From the NCBI GenBank assembly GCA_011009095.1, contig VTPC01000401.1:73497-137496 (forward strand): a DNA stretch of 64,000 nt. Direction: 5' to 3'. The notes under the pieces are model-generated. The model did not search any database. It was not told where the DNA came from and saw only the letters and a list, made by a program, of their open reading frames with translations. This DNA is from Ignelater luminosus (taxonomy: Eukaryota > Arthropoda > Insecta > Coleoptera > Elateridae). The translations under genes and the position numbers were made by a program. Shown here in pieces: positions 13,301-25,600 of the stretch (its first letter is position 1; each line of letters begins with the position of its first letter).

Positions 13301-16300
13301 TGTGTGTAATGGTAATAGATTTTAAATCTCCTTCAGATAATCTCTCATATTACATCTTAATTGAAAACTACAAGAGTATTAAGAAAGTTATTTAGTGCAA
13401 ATGATTTTATTTGATCAGTAACGAATGATTGGTAATATAATTTTTAGTAATAATTATTTAAATTGAATGATATACACTTTGAATGATTTTACTTGAGTGG
13501 TAACTAACAATTAGTAACACGAATCGTCCAAATGATCTTTAAATATCTCAAGAGAACATAATCGAATGATCCTATATAATCATCATTCGACTAGGCCCAT
13601 AGCTATATAAAAGTATGTTTAACATGACTAAATTCTTTATTTTAAAGACACCAACCTTCATCATCTAGTTTATCTGTATCCTCATCTCCAGTTTTCTTAT
13701 CATCATCTTCATTGTATTTTTCATTCTTTTTATTCTCTTCAGTTAGCCTACGTTTTTCTTCCCTCTTCTCCAGTTTCTTTTTTTTCTTACGCTCTCTACG
13801 TCTTGCAGCTGCAGCCTTCTTTGATTCCTCTCTATTCTTCTCCATATCTAATTCTTCAAGAAGAATGGAGGCATTTTTATTAGCTTTAGCAGCTTGTGTA
13901 TCCTTTGCAGCTCTAATGATTTGGATGCACTCTTGACATTTTTCGAGCAATTCTTTATCACTAATAGTAGAAATGTATCTTATCATTTCTTGATCACTTG
14001 GATACTGAGTAACATGGTTAACCATCCACTTTACTACCTTCACGTGGCCTTTACGAAAAGCAGCCATAAGGCAGGATACCTTTCTATTGTCTTGGGAATC
14101 AATGTCAGCATTTAAATTATATAGTAATTCTACCACACTAAGGTGTCCTCCATTTGCTGCTAACCATAATGGTGAATTTCCTTTTTTATTTTTTACTTCT
14201 ACCGCAGCTCCTCGACAAAGCAATAGCTCTACAAATCGACAATGACCTTTATCAGCAGCAATTGTCAAAGCAGTATCTCGAGAAGATGGTACAGGAGTAG
14301 CATTTACATCAGCTCCTTTATCTAATAACACCCTACCAACTTCAACATAACCTCCACTTGCAGCTTCCATGAGAGGGGTTAGACCCGTCTAAAACAAGTT
14401 GAAAAGAATTATAAAAACTACTGTGCATTAAATATTGTATTGTATATTTCAAATATTTTTAAAAATTTAACAATAAATCTTACGGTAATTAAATATAATT
14501 CTAAAAAAATAAATACCTTTGCTCGATGCTCCACATTAGCCTTACGATCTAAAAGCAGGCTCACTACTTCATGGCGGCCTTGGAAACAAGCTAGGGTTAA
14601 AGCTGTATTACGATTTGTTTCAATCTGAGCATTTATATCACTTCCCATATCTAATAATAATTTAACGGCAGCTGTGTGGCCATTCATTGCAGCTAACATA
14701 AGTGGCGAAATACCAAGTTTACTACCAGTTCGAGAATTAATTTCGGATCCATTATTGAGAAGTAATTTAATAATATTCACATAACCTCCTGAAGCGGCTA
14801 AACTAAGGGGCGTATAATCAGATACATTTCTATGTTCCTTGTTGGCTCCTCGATTTAAAAGTAACTCCACCACTTCATATCTACCACCAGAACAAGCTAA
14901 ACTAAGTGGAGTATCCTTGGTCCTTTCAGATTGTGCTTCAATATCAGCTCCATGATTCAGTAATATATCGACAACTTTTTCATGTCCAGCAGTAGCAGCA
15001 AGAATAAGAGGGGTAAAACCTTTTTTTATCACGATGTTCAATATCAGCACCTCGTTTTATAAGTAATTCAACTAATTCTTCGTGTCCACCAGCACAAGCA
15101 AGTGTTAAAGCTGTGTCATGGTTACTTTCAGTTTCAGAATCTAAATCCATGCAATAATTAACAGGCGGTACAGTACCATTAACACACTGTTGATTATTGG
15201 CATTATACTGAGTTATAGCTATAAAGAATAGTAACAAGTTATTAAAACAAGTACTAAGATAAATAAGACAAATGAAAGTACCTGAGTTAGGATCAATTTG
15301 GTAATTCTGATTTTGGTTTTGTTGGAATCCAGCGCCCTGCTGTGTTTGATTTTGATTTCTTAGTAGTAACCGACCCTTTTTAACCTTTACACCTTCTTGC
15401 ACGGTAATATTCTTAACTTGTTTTTTTGATTCCGAGGTAACAGGTGCAGTCTGTGGGGTTTGAGTTGCAGCTTGAACTTGATGGGTAGTCGATTGTTGTT
15501 GATGCGTAGCTAATAGATGTTGGTGTTGACTGCAAGGTACTTGACAGTGGTGAGTGGATTGTGCAGCAGTATTAGTTGTTATATGAGAACAAGCAGATTG
15601 CACTGGTACACAAGCTGGTTGAACAGATGACACATATTGCTGAGTTGAACTCCCAGCTAACGTAGCAACTGTATTTGGAACAGTTGCTGTAGTTAAAGTC
15701 TCACCTGAACTAGCTGTAATATGGGATTTTATTTTATAATGTCCTATAAAACTATTTTAAATAGCATACCTAGTTGTTGTTGTACAATATTCATCCCTGC
15801 TTGAAAACCAGCTTGATAAATTGCACCTGTCTGATCTTTATTGGACATAGTAGCAACTGCTTGTAAATAATGATCATAAGGATACAAGGTGTGTGGTACC
15901 TATGTGTAAGTAAAAGACAACAATATAAAAATGTTTCGAGATACGTCTGTACAATTTTAAATTTTATATACCTGCACTGGTAATTGAGTACCATTAGTTG
16001 GTACAAAATATTCCAGTCTAGAACCATCAGACTGTGCTGTTAATTCATGTTGAGCGGCTAAAGATGCTATCATAGACTCATCCAAGGCAGCTGCATATGG
16101 TTGGACCTGACAAATAACAAATGTTGTAAATTCACAAAAAACTACAAAATAATTGGTTATACCACACCTGTAACCCATGTTGAGCAACAACTTGATTAGC
16201 AACTTCACTTACATTGTAAGATTCGAGTGACTGCACAACATCCTCTACAAGATCTGACGTATAATCTTCTTTTTCTACTAAATCTTTACCCTTTTGTTCT

Positions 16301-16642
16301 ATAAATGCTTTTGCTGTGGTTTCTAGAGCTTGATCATATAATTCTAAACGAGTTTTTTGTTGCTAAAATTAAACAAAACAAAATAAATATAAACACAAAC
16401 ATTAATGAGCCAAAAATATTACCGGTGACCCTACAAATGCAGCTCTAATAGTATTAATTTGGGGCGAATTATGGAACTGTTGTAGTATTGAAGCAGTAAG
16501 AAGATTATTTTGGGCCTCATCTTTAAGAACTAAAGACTCCTGTTCTATAGAATCCAAATCTAAACCTTGTACATTTAATGATTCAGACACATTAAGAGGT
16601 TTTTCTGAAGTATGTTGCAATTGTTGTTGCTGCTGCTGCTGT

Positions 16643-16698
<56 letters not shown>

Positions 16699-19600
16699 TT
16701 GCAATGGAACTTTAGTCATGAACACTTGTGGCTGTTGTTGGCCATATAAAGCAGGTTGATACTGTTGTTGTTTACGAAGATTTTTACCCTCCTTTTTTGA
16801 GACTGGTTTTGCTTTTGGTCGATCGCTTATAGCAGTATTCTATGTAGAAAGAATCAAAAGTGATTTTTGAAACACACCTATCATCTCAAGTAGTGATAAA
16901 GAAGAATTTACAAAACATTAGCTAAGCTATGAATCTTTGTGCCACATGATTCATTATTTTTCTTTACAATTGATCAAAATCAATAATTCAGTTTTGAAAA
17001 TCAATAATAAGTAATATAATAAAAGCCCTACATATTAAATAGATTACAAGGTGTGCATAAAAACTGGTTGCCTAGCATGATATCAGGAACATAAACATAC
17101 ATTAATTTAAGTTCAAAAACAAAGCTCAACAGCTTAATGAGTTAGTGGTCGTTTTTGTGTGAACGATATTATACTGATAAGTAGGCCCATTTGAGTGAAA
17201 ACCTTGCAAATCTATTCAACTAAAATGTATTGCTCATATTATATTTAGACAATTAATGCATAAGATCTAAATTGTAACCGTCAGTCAAATCAAAATGTCA
17301 ATCAAGTAAATCAGTATTTATCTGCAAATAAACACTGGATAAATCACATGGTTAACTAACTAAATGAAATTTTTAATTGGCTCTTAGAACTGCTTGTACC
17401 GACCTTGTTTAAATTTAAGTAGAGCTTAACTCTACGAATACGATTGCCAAAAACATAGCATCGATTGTCATTACTTAAATTTGCAAAGTCAGTGCAAACA
17501 GGCATTTCAATTATAGAATGCATTAATCACGGTAAATATGTATTACTACATACATCATATTAAAACTAAAAATTAATGAAGTGGTATTCAATTTAGAAAT
17601 AGGTTTATGACTCCAACCTATATGTATTTGTAGTACTGTTAGTTATACAGCGTATTTGTTAACAGGGCCAAGTGTGCACCTTTGTTAATACCCACCATAA
17701 AGCAACAAACCCTGAATAAAAATTGAACTGACAGCATCGCCATAATTGGTAATTGGTAAAAGACCTTTAAAACGTGATAACCAATCAGAATTTTTATTTT
17801 GCTGTGGTTGTTATTATTCAAATATGGTGAAAAAATGATAAAATTTAATTTTCAAATATGGTGACACAGTATAATGAAAATTATAGGAAACATTTCCTCA
17901 AACTGAATTTAGAAAAAAACAGTGCTGCATGGTATAAAGGAAGATGTCAGTTTTTTTTTGTACTCTTAACTCAAACACTCATCTTTGAGTGGTGTGCTAA
18001 GGGGGTTATGGCAGAGTGAGGGAAGACAGACTAAGTTTTTTTGTCAATACTAATTGACCTCTACACCTCATGGTAATGCCACCATCTGTATACCTTGTTA
18101 TGTAATTAAAATGTCAGAAATTGTACCGGAAGTGTCCCTATTTACTTCAGACCTGGTCAGTGAATTTTAGGCACACCAGACTTTTTATACAGTGTGTCCA
18201 CATTTCGATGCTCACTATTGGGATCTTGGAAATTGTAAGAGACCTGAAGTTGGTTAAATTAGAAAAGATTTGGCTAGTTTGAAGATCAGCTTACTTATGC
18301 TTGTTTTTTTCAAAAAAGTTCACGGCTCACTAGATATTTGCTAAAACCGAAATTATCTTATTTTTCTTTAAATAAAAAGCATTTCTCACTTAGTGTGCCA
18401 TGGCTTTAAACATATAAAAATCATTGATTTTTATCAGATAAATTACATTTGTTATGTAACAATTGCTAAAACAAAACAAAAGACGCTTTTAAGATACTTT
18501 ACTGAGCATTCACAGATAGCATCAAATAAGCAGCTAATGCCCCATAAAAGCGTATTTATTTTATTTTGGCAATTTTTGCATAACAAATGAATTTCTTTGA
18601 TAAAACTCCACAACTTTGTGTGTTTGATGTCATGGCACACTATGATAAAAAATGATTTTCACTTCAGAACTCGGTAAAACAAAAGAATAGTTAAGTCAAA
18701 CCATGTATCACTGAAAAGCATTTAAGGTGTGCTATTCAGTAATATGGAAATCAAGTAGGCGTTACATTAGAAAAAATTTGGATTTATGTTCCACCCCGAA
18801 TAAAACAAAAGATGACTGTGAAAATAATTTTTTTGTGTTTTGGAGTAAATTCTCTAAAACACCCTCTTTGCTGTTCTTTTCTATCTGCTTGTTCCTAAGA
18901 TATTTCACTTAAAAAAAAAAATAAGATAATTTTGTTTTTAGCAAATATCTAGTAAGCCATGAATTTTTTTGAAAAAACAAAAAGCATAAGTAAACTGATC
19001 TGTAAAATAGCCAAATCTTTTCTAATTTAACCAACTTCGTATCTCTTACAATTTCCAAGATCCCAATAGTAAGCGTCGAAATGTGGACACACTGTATACA
19101 TCTACTGTGCCATTTCCATTACAAACACGATTTCTTCTTGGACTCGATGACATAGGGTAAACTACGGTCGCTGTTTGAGCTAGAGATATTCAATTTAGTA
19201 CAATACATTATATTACAATATTTTATATTTTTGAGAAGAGAAAGGAATCTCTATTCCTTTGGAGAATTAATTGTTCAGTGGGTACGATAGAATATTCAAA
19301 CAACCCTTGAATCCATTTCAAAATTCATATATGTTCCGTCTTTGGTGAAATGCACAGTATAACTTGTCAGTATTATGAATACATACAGATTGGGATTAGA
19401 ATAGTTTGGGATTAATTACAGATTAATGAAAATAATAAACAAACCATAAATTCTTGTAAATACAGGGTAAAATTGAAATAGTTAGAAAAGATTCAACCAT
19501 TCATTTGTTAGCAGTTGTACATCAAGAAAAAAATATTTTTTTAAAAAGACCCCCTTTTGAAAAGCCAAAAAATTATTTGAGAGTCTCTGGAATACAAAAT

Positions 19601-22600
19601 GTATCTGTACAAAACCAAGTTTTAAGAAATAAAATGGCAATTAATCACGTTTGTGCTGTTATAATTGACAATTTGTGTTAACAATAAATAAAAGAAATGT
19701 TAAAATCCACTTTTACTTCTAGCTTTTCAAGATGGTTTCCACGTTCTGTGTAACTAATCATTTCCTTTTTGTTTTACCTGGTGTTAATCTGCTATTTATT
19801 AGCATTCTAATGTACCATAGTTTTAGTGCAGTTTAAGATAAAGTGTAATTGCATAATTTTTTATAAGACAACACATTTGAAGCAACGAATACTACACTAT
19901 TCAAGAAGACTAAACAATGTTTGTGTTGATGCTTTTATGCCTTTTTCTGAAGGTCTTTCAATTATAAAATTTTCTTTTACTACCGCAGCAAAGGTAATTT
20001 GCCAATCATTGCTATAAACAACAACAACAATAACTAGGTACTCAGCCATCTTTAATGCAAATGTGTAAGATTGTTTTCAGACAAGGGCTCTGTTTAAATA
20101 AAAAAAGTTATTAATGGACATTTCTAGGTATCAGCAATTACACATTAAATTTTCTCTATTTCAATTTTACCCTGTGTACTTTGAAGAGAAACATAAAGAA
20201 GACCAAATAACAGAAAGAATAAAACATTAATATAGGTTACAACTAGAAGTTTGTAACAACTTTAAGATTGACACAAAAAAATATTGAGATTAGAAAAGTC
20301 TAAATGCTAGGTGGGTTACAAACAGTATAAGCCCAGCCATCTTTGGTACTCCAAGCAGACAGATTAAAGTCTGATAAAATGTGGATCCAACCAATTTTAT
20401 TAAAAGAATTGCACTAGATATGCTGTATAAGTCGTAAATTCCAGCTTTAAATAAAAAATTGTCAACTATATCACATATTAGGAAACACTGCTCTTTTGTA
20501 GTGATGATGATATTAATTTATTCTGCCACATTTTAAAAACTTTTAGACTTTCAATTCTAAAAACTCAACTAATGTGATGCTCAATTTTTCCAATAATCCA
20601 ATGCTAGTGTTCAAGAGTGATAATTGAAGAAAGCACCTTTAAAAGTGTTGCCTTTGTCTTTATGATAATTAATGTTCCCTTCACTGACAGCACTGCTAAT
20701 TGCTGTTTGCTCGTGAACACAAGCAATGTGTTGTGTGATATCAGTTATGACATCTGAGATGAACTAGAAATGGTTTGAGCTGAGACAAGCAAAATCAAAA
20801 GTGTTGTCAAATAAAAAATTTCGACTTGGAACACTAAAGATGGCTGTAATGTAAGGCATGGTAAGTATAAGTTAGACACCAGTAATAAATTACATACCTA
20901 TGTAACAAACAGACATAAATTAAAGAAAATCTTATATACACAAAAGCAATGTTTCAATTTTTGCTCAAAGCAATTCATTAACAAATATAGTAAAAACTTA
21001 TCTACTAATTAAATTTCTAGTAGTATTAATAAAGTTTGAAATTGAGTATGGCAAAATTAAAGGCCCAAGATAGAATTAACAAATTCTTGAGTCTCTTTAA
21101 GTTTTTGTTAGGAAAAGTTTGAATTGATCACAACAAAAAGTAATTATATCAATGACGTGGACAGAAGTCAAATACTTGTAACTACTCATAAAGTCATAAC
21201 TATTAATTTTTGAATGATATTCTGAAGAAACATTTGACATTATATTAAATCTTCATAAAATTTTCTGTATTTTTTTCGTGCAAAATATGTCTTTCCTCAT
21301 ATGTTCATTTACAATAAAATTTTGTAATAACCTTTGAATTTGAATTGAATCAAGTTCAAACTTGCTTACTATAATAAGCCCATTTTTACACAATGATTAT
21401 ATTGGGGCAAGTTCCATATAACTCATGCATTTCATATTAAATTGTTTACTGAATTTTATTTAATAAAATCTGCTTGCAATTCACAGTAGGCCAGAAATCT
21501 CGAAAACGTTCAAAAATCAAATATTCAAAATTAGTTAACAAGCTAGTGCTCATAATAATTGGAATGGCATTTCAAAATTTTATACTGGGTGTTTAATTTA
21601 TTAGCTATACAATGTATTTATTTCAGAAAACTAAAAATAATTAATGCTTAACATGTAATATAGCCATCTCAACAAAGCGTGTATTAATATCTACATCAAG
21701 ATCAAAAAATGATACCGAAGCAAATATACAGGGGTGTAAAAATAAGGTGAGTCAAGAGGTTATCTTGGTTATTTGCAAAGATATGAAAAACATGCATACT
21801 ACAAGAAATAATTAGGATAAACTCATCTACCACATTTCATTATCTGCTTGTTTATGCAACTTCTAGTTTTGCCAGAAATAGCATTGACTACTTAATCTTA
21901 AATTGAATACCTTGTATATTCTGATTATTACTCCGTAACGACTGCTTGATTCCAGAAAAGTCAATTTTGTTGATCTCAACCTACCTAATTGAGGTAAATA
22001 TATAGGGTGTAACAAATAAGGTGAATCAAGAAAATATCTTGGTTATTTGAAGAGATACGAAAAACATGCATATCACAAGAAATAATTAAGACAAACTCAA
22101 CTATCAAATTCCATTATCCGCTCATTTACTCGACTTCTGGTTTCTCCGGAAATGGTACTGACATTTTGTTATAAAACAAACAATAATTCCTAAATCTTCT
22201 ATATGTATTCAGAAAGTACATATTTCATTGTTAAATGACTTGATTTGTTTTAGCACTACATAACAAGCATGTGATTTTAAGCAACAAATGCGTCGAGATT
22301 TAGTTAAATTTTCATGTTTGTAAACTAGTAGGTGCTGGATGTTTAAAGATATTTAGGAAAAATTACTGTTACAAGAAAATAAAGGTATTTCTGTATTACC
22401 TTACATAAAAAAATCTTTGTTTTAAATAGTTTCACTATTTTGATTTTCTGTTTCGAGCGTTCTAGCCCACTGTGCAATGGTCAAATTTTACAAAAAATTC
22501 TTTATACATGAGAATTCCCATAAAATCTAAGAACACTTTATCAACAGTTTAATAGTGCAAATATGACTTCCACCCTTAAAATATGCTTATATGGGTAACT

Positions 22601-25600
22601 TAAAACACTTTACATCAAATCTAAATGTATTACTACAATTTGTTTTCTATTTTAATACGTAGAAATATACTGGTTCATTTTTCAGATAAAATCTAGTATT
22701 GCAAATAAACAAATGTCTTGGGTTACCCATACATCTTTTTAAAACAAAGAAGCATAATGAATGCATTGCTTTGTCTACATACCTGACTCACTTCTGCGTG
22801 GGAGCTTACAGTTTGGAATTTTATAGGCTGAGAAACAACACTAGAAGTGGCAGTGGATAATGGAACAGCTACAGAACTTGGTAATGGCGCAAAATAATAA
22901 GCAGATGGGGCTTGACTGGTTGTAAAATTTCCTGTGGCAGAATCACCACTGACAGCCAGTTTAAGAGGCATTCCTGGTGATTGAAGACAGGCGGCTCCTG
23001 TATAAAAAGCGTTGTGTACTTGCAGATTACTGCCAGGAAACACAGAACTTGACATGGCAGTACCTAAACCTAAAGAAGAAAAGATTCGGTATCAAAATGG
23101 ACGCTACCAACAAGTAAGTTAGTATATTACATATGCAATAAAAATTATTTCAAGTTATTTACCTTGCTGTTGCTGCACAGCAATATCTAAGTTCAACATG
23201 TGTGGCAGTGGAGTACTTGCAGCATTTGTGGGGCACTGATCTTGAGGAATTGCAAACTGTGATAATAATAAATGATTTCGAGCTTGTTGTTTTCCATGTA
23301 AATCACGTTCCACCTGCTGTAATAATAATAATGTTTATATGAATTCACTTTTAAGAAATATTTCTCTACTTTTTTTAATGTGGAACAGTTAAAACAGACT
23401 GCTGCTTATAACAATGATTATCGTCAATTGATGTAGAGTCAATGATTTTCTTTGTTCTTATATTGAATGACTCACATCAGATAAAATAAAGTAAGACACA
23501 AAAGAACTTGTTTTAACTATATTATCAACTAAGCAGCTAGAGACTTATCAAACACAAATGCAAGTGACGTTAATACCCTTGGTATTTGCAACTTTGTCCC
23601 TTTGATTTTCAATTCTAATTAGTAAAAATATTTTGTTTATGTAAATGATGTTAGTATCATGAGTATCACTAATATGAGAAAGAAGACTTCAATAATTTTC
23701 AATAGAATACTTTCATTTTTAATTGTAGAATAAAAGAGACAATCAAATAAATAATTATAAGAATAATTCAAAGGTGCTTTGGTTCACTGTAAATAAATAG
23801 GTAAAATATAAAGTAACTGACTAAAATTGAAACCTGACAGAAGTAATTTTCAATAAGTTCTTCCCTATTTTTTAAATCTTTTATTTTCAAAAGTATCCCA
23901 AAATGTATGTAATTTATTTACTAGACTGTTTCTGCATTCTTTGCACCTTTTCGATGTCTCTTTTTCCTGTCATATTCTCATATTTCTTATATTTGCATAC
24001 TTTTTAAAAATATTAGAAATATTAAATTTTGCAATATTGGCTACACTTTTGGTGGAAAAGCCATTAAGTAAAAAAAAAAAAAAAATAAATTACAGATGGC
24101 GCTTTAAAAACAGTCAGTTCAAGGTCTGTAAATAATAATATGCTGTGAAAGGTGGGTCTTCCTATATGCTTCACCCATTGAGTACGATCGCAAATGGCAG
24201 CTAAGACCAAAAAAATACACACCTTCAAAACATGTTCAAAATCACATTCACAATTTCATTACAGCAATCAATTTTTAGGAATTTCTAACATAAATGGTTA
24301 TAAAATAATGAAACTAACTTTGCTTCTTTAATCATTTTTATATATTTATACAGTGTGTTCATTTTAAAATGAGCTAGGCTTGAATAAGTCCAAAACTATG
24401 AGAAATACAAAAAAACACTGAGACACATCAACTTTTATTTGGAAGGGGACACTATGCAATAAGTATAACCCCTACCCCTCACTTGGAAATCTTAAATGGC
24501 ACCCCACCACTTGCAATCCATCATTGGAAAGGGAATAACAATAGCAATCTTTTGGTAAAAAGAAAATTCAAATCGGCCTGCTAGATGTCTCCTAAACTAA
24601 ATGTCTCCTTTCTTTTTAATAAGCAAAATGCAATTCTTCATTAACTGAGCTAGGACGTTTTAAGTCAGAATTTAAGAATCAGCTCCCTCCAATGGGGTAG
24701 GCAGGTCATACCGCCGCGCGGACCGAATCACAAGCAATGCATGCGTTGTAAAAGCCACGTGTGCGAGACTGGTGGGAGGTAAAAACCTAATATATCCGGG
24801 CTTAATTCATTAATATACAGAAAGATTCAAAAATGGCAGGTTAACGCTTGGTTGCACAAAAATAATTTGATCATTGATCAAGTTGATCAGTTGATTAGCC
24901 GATATAATTGGGTAAGTAAGTAATTGGGTATTTCACTACTTCTGATTGGTTAATCAATTGATCAAGTGGTTGATCAATCGGTCAAGCATTTAACAAAGCT
25001 TTGTGCAATCCGGCATAAGACTACAGAAATACAAACCAAGAAATTAATTTTTCTTAATAATTGCAGTACACTTGCAGTAGCGTGAACATCCAAATTTTAT
25101 CATTGATGCTTAATAATATAAAATGATATCAATACATAAAGTAAAGCTATTAGTTGGTTTGTCTTATGAATTATGAAAGTTTAAATACATCTTGGATGGT
25201 TAGCACTATTTTTCAAGACCAGTTTTACAGAATGTTTATTCTGCAAGTAAATGTACATCTACATGCAGGGTTTCTAGAAATTTTAATATGGAAAGAAATT
25301 ATGAGGATTGGAATTTGTTTATGCCAACTACAGGTAACATCCACTATGGGTAAAGCTAATTGTTTATTATAATAATTGTCCTTATTAAGAAAATCTTTTT
25401 TTAAACAAACCACATTTTTCTGTCTTGACTTTAATACTTGGAAATTATTATTTAACAAATACTGTGAGAGCAACAAAAAACCAGGTCAAAGATACCCTTA
25501 GGATTTTAAAAGATTGTCTTAAGAGTAATCAGTAAATTATGAATTCAAACATTCAACTTTTAAATGTCACAATCATTTTGACTATTGAATATTCTCATTC

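Larger units (their letters stand above)
16840..22782. other. Large mask intron with inverted-repeat elements
   Basis: This 5,943-nt intron contains a nested palindromic element (18186-19098 around 18391-18642), inverted-repeat elements at 19462-20175 and 20334-20846, and two direct copies of an element end (21725-21920 and 22000-22165). The stretches 16860-18180 and 22200-22780 show nothing recognisable. Confidence 0.75.

Noticed and set aside
15021-15027. Programmed ribosomal frameshift at the A7 run
   Set aside because: Restoring the frame needs a +1 shift, while A-rich slippery heptamers favour -1. No such event is known in the Mask family, and an error or transcriptional slippage is simpler.
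18393-18640. Overlapping 60-65 codon frames on both strands
   Set aside because: They arise from the inverted symmetry of the nested palindrome.
25225-25476. 83-codon minus-strand frame inside a mask intron
   Set aside because: I considered it as an alternative exon; no phase-compatible splice sites and no Mask-like motif.
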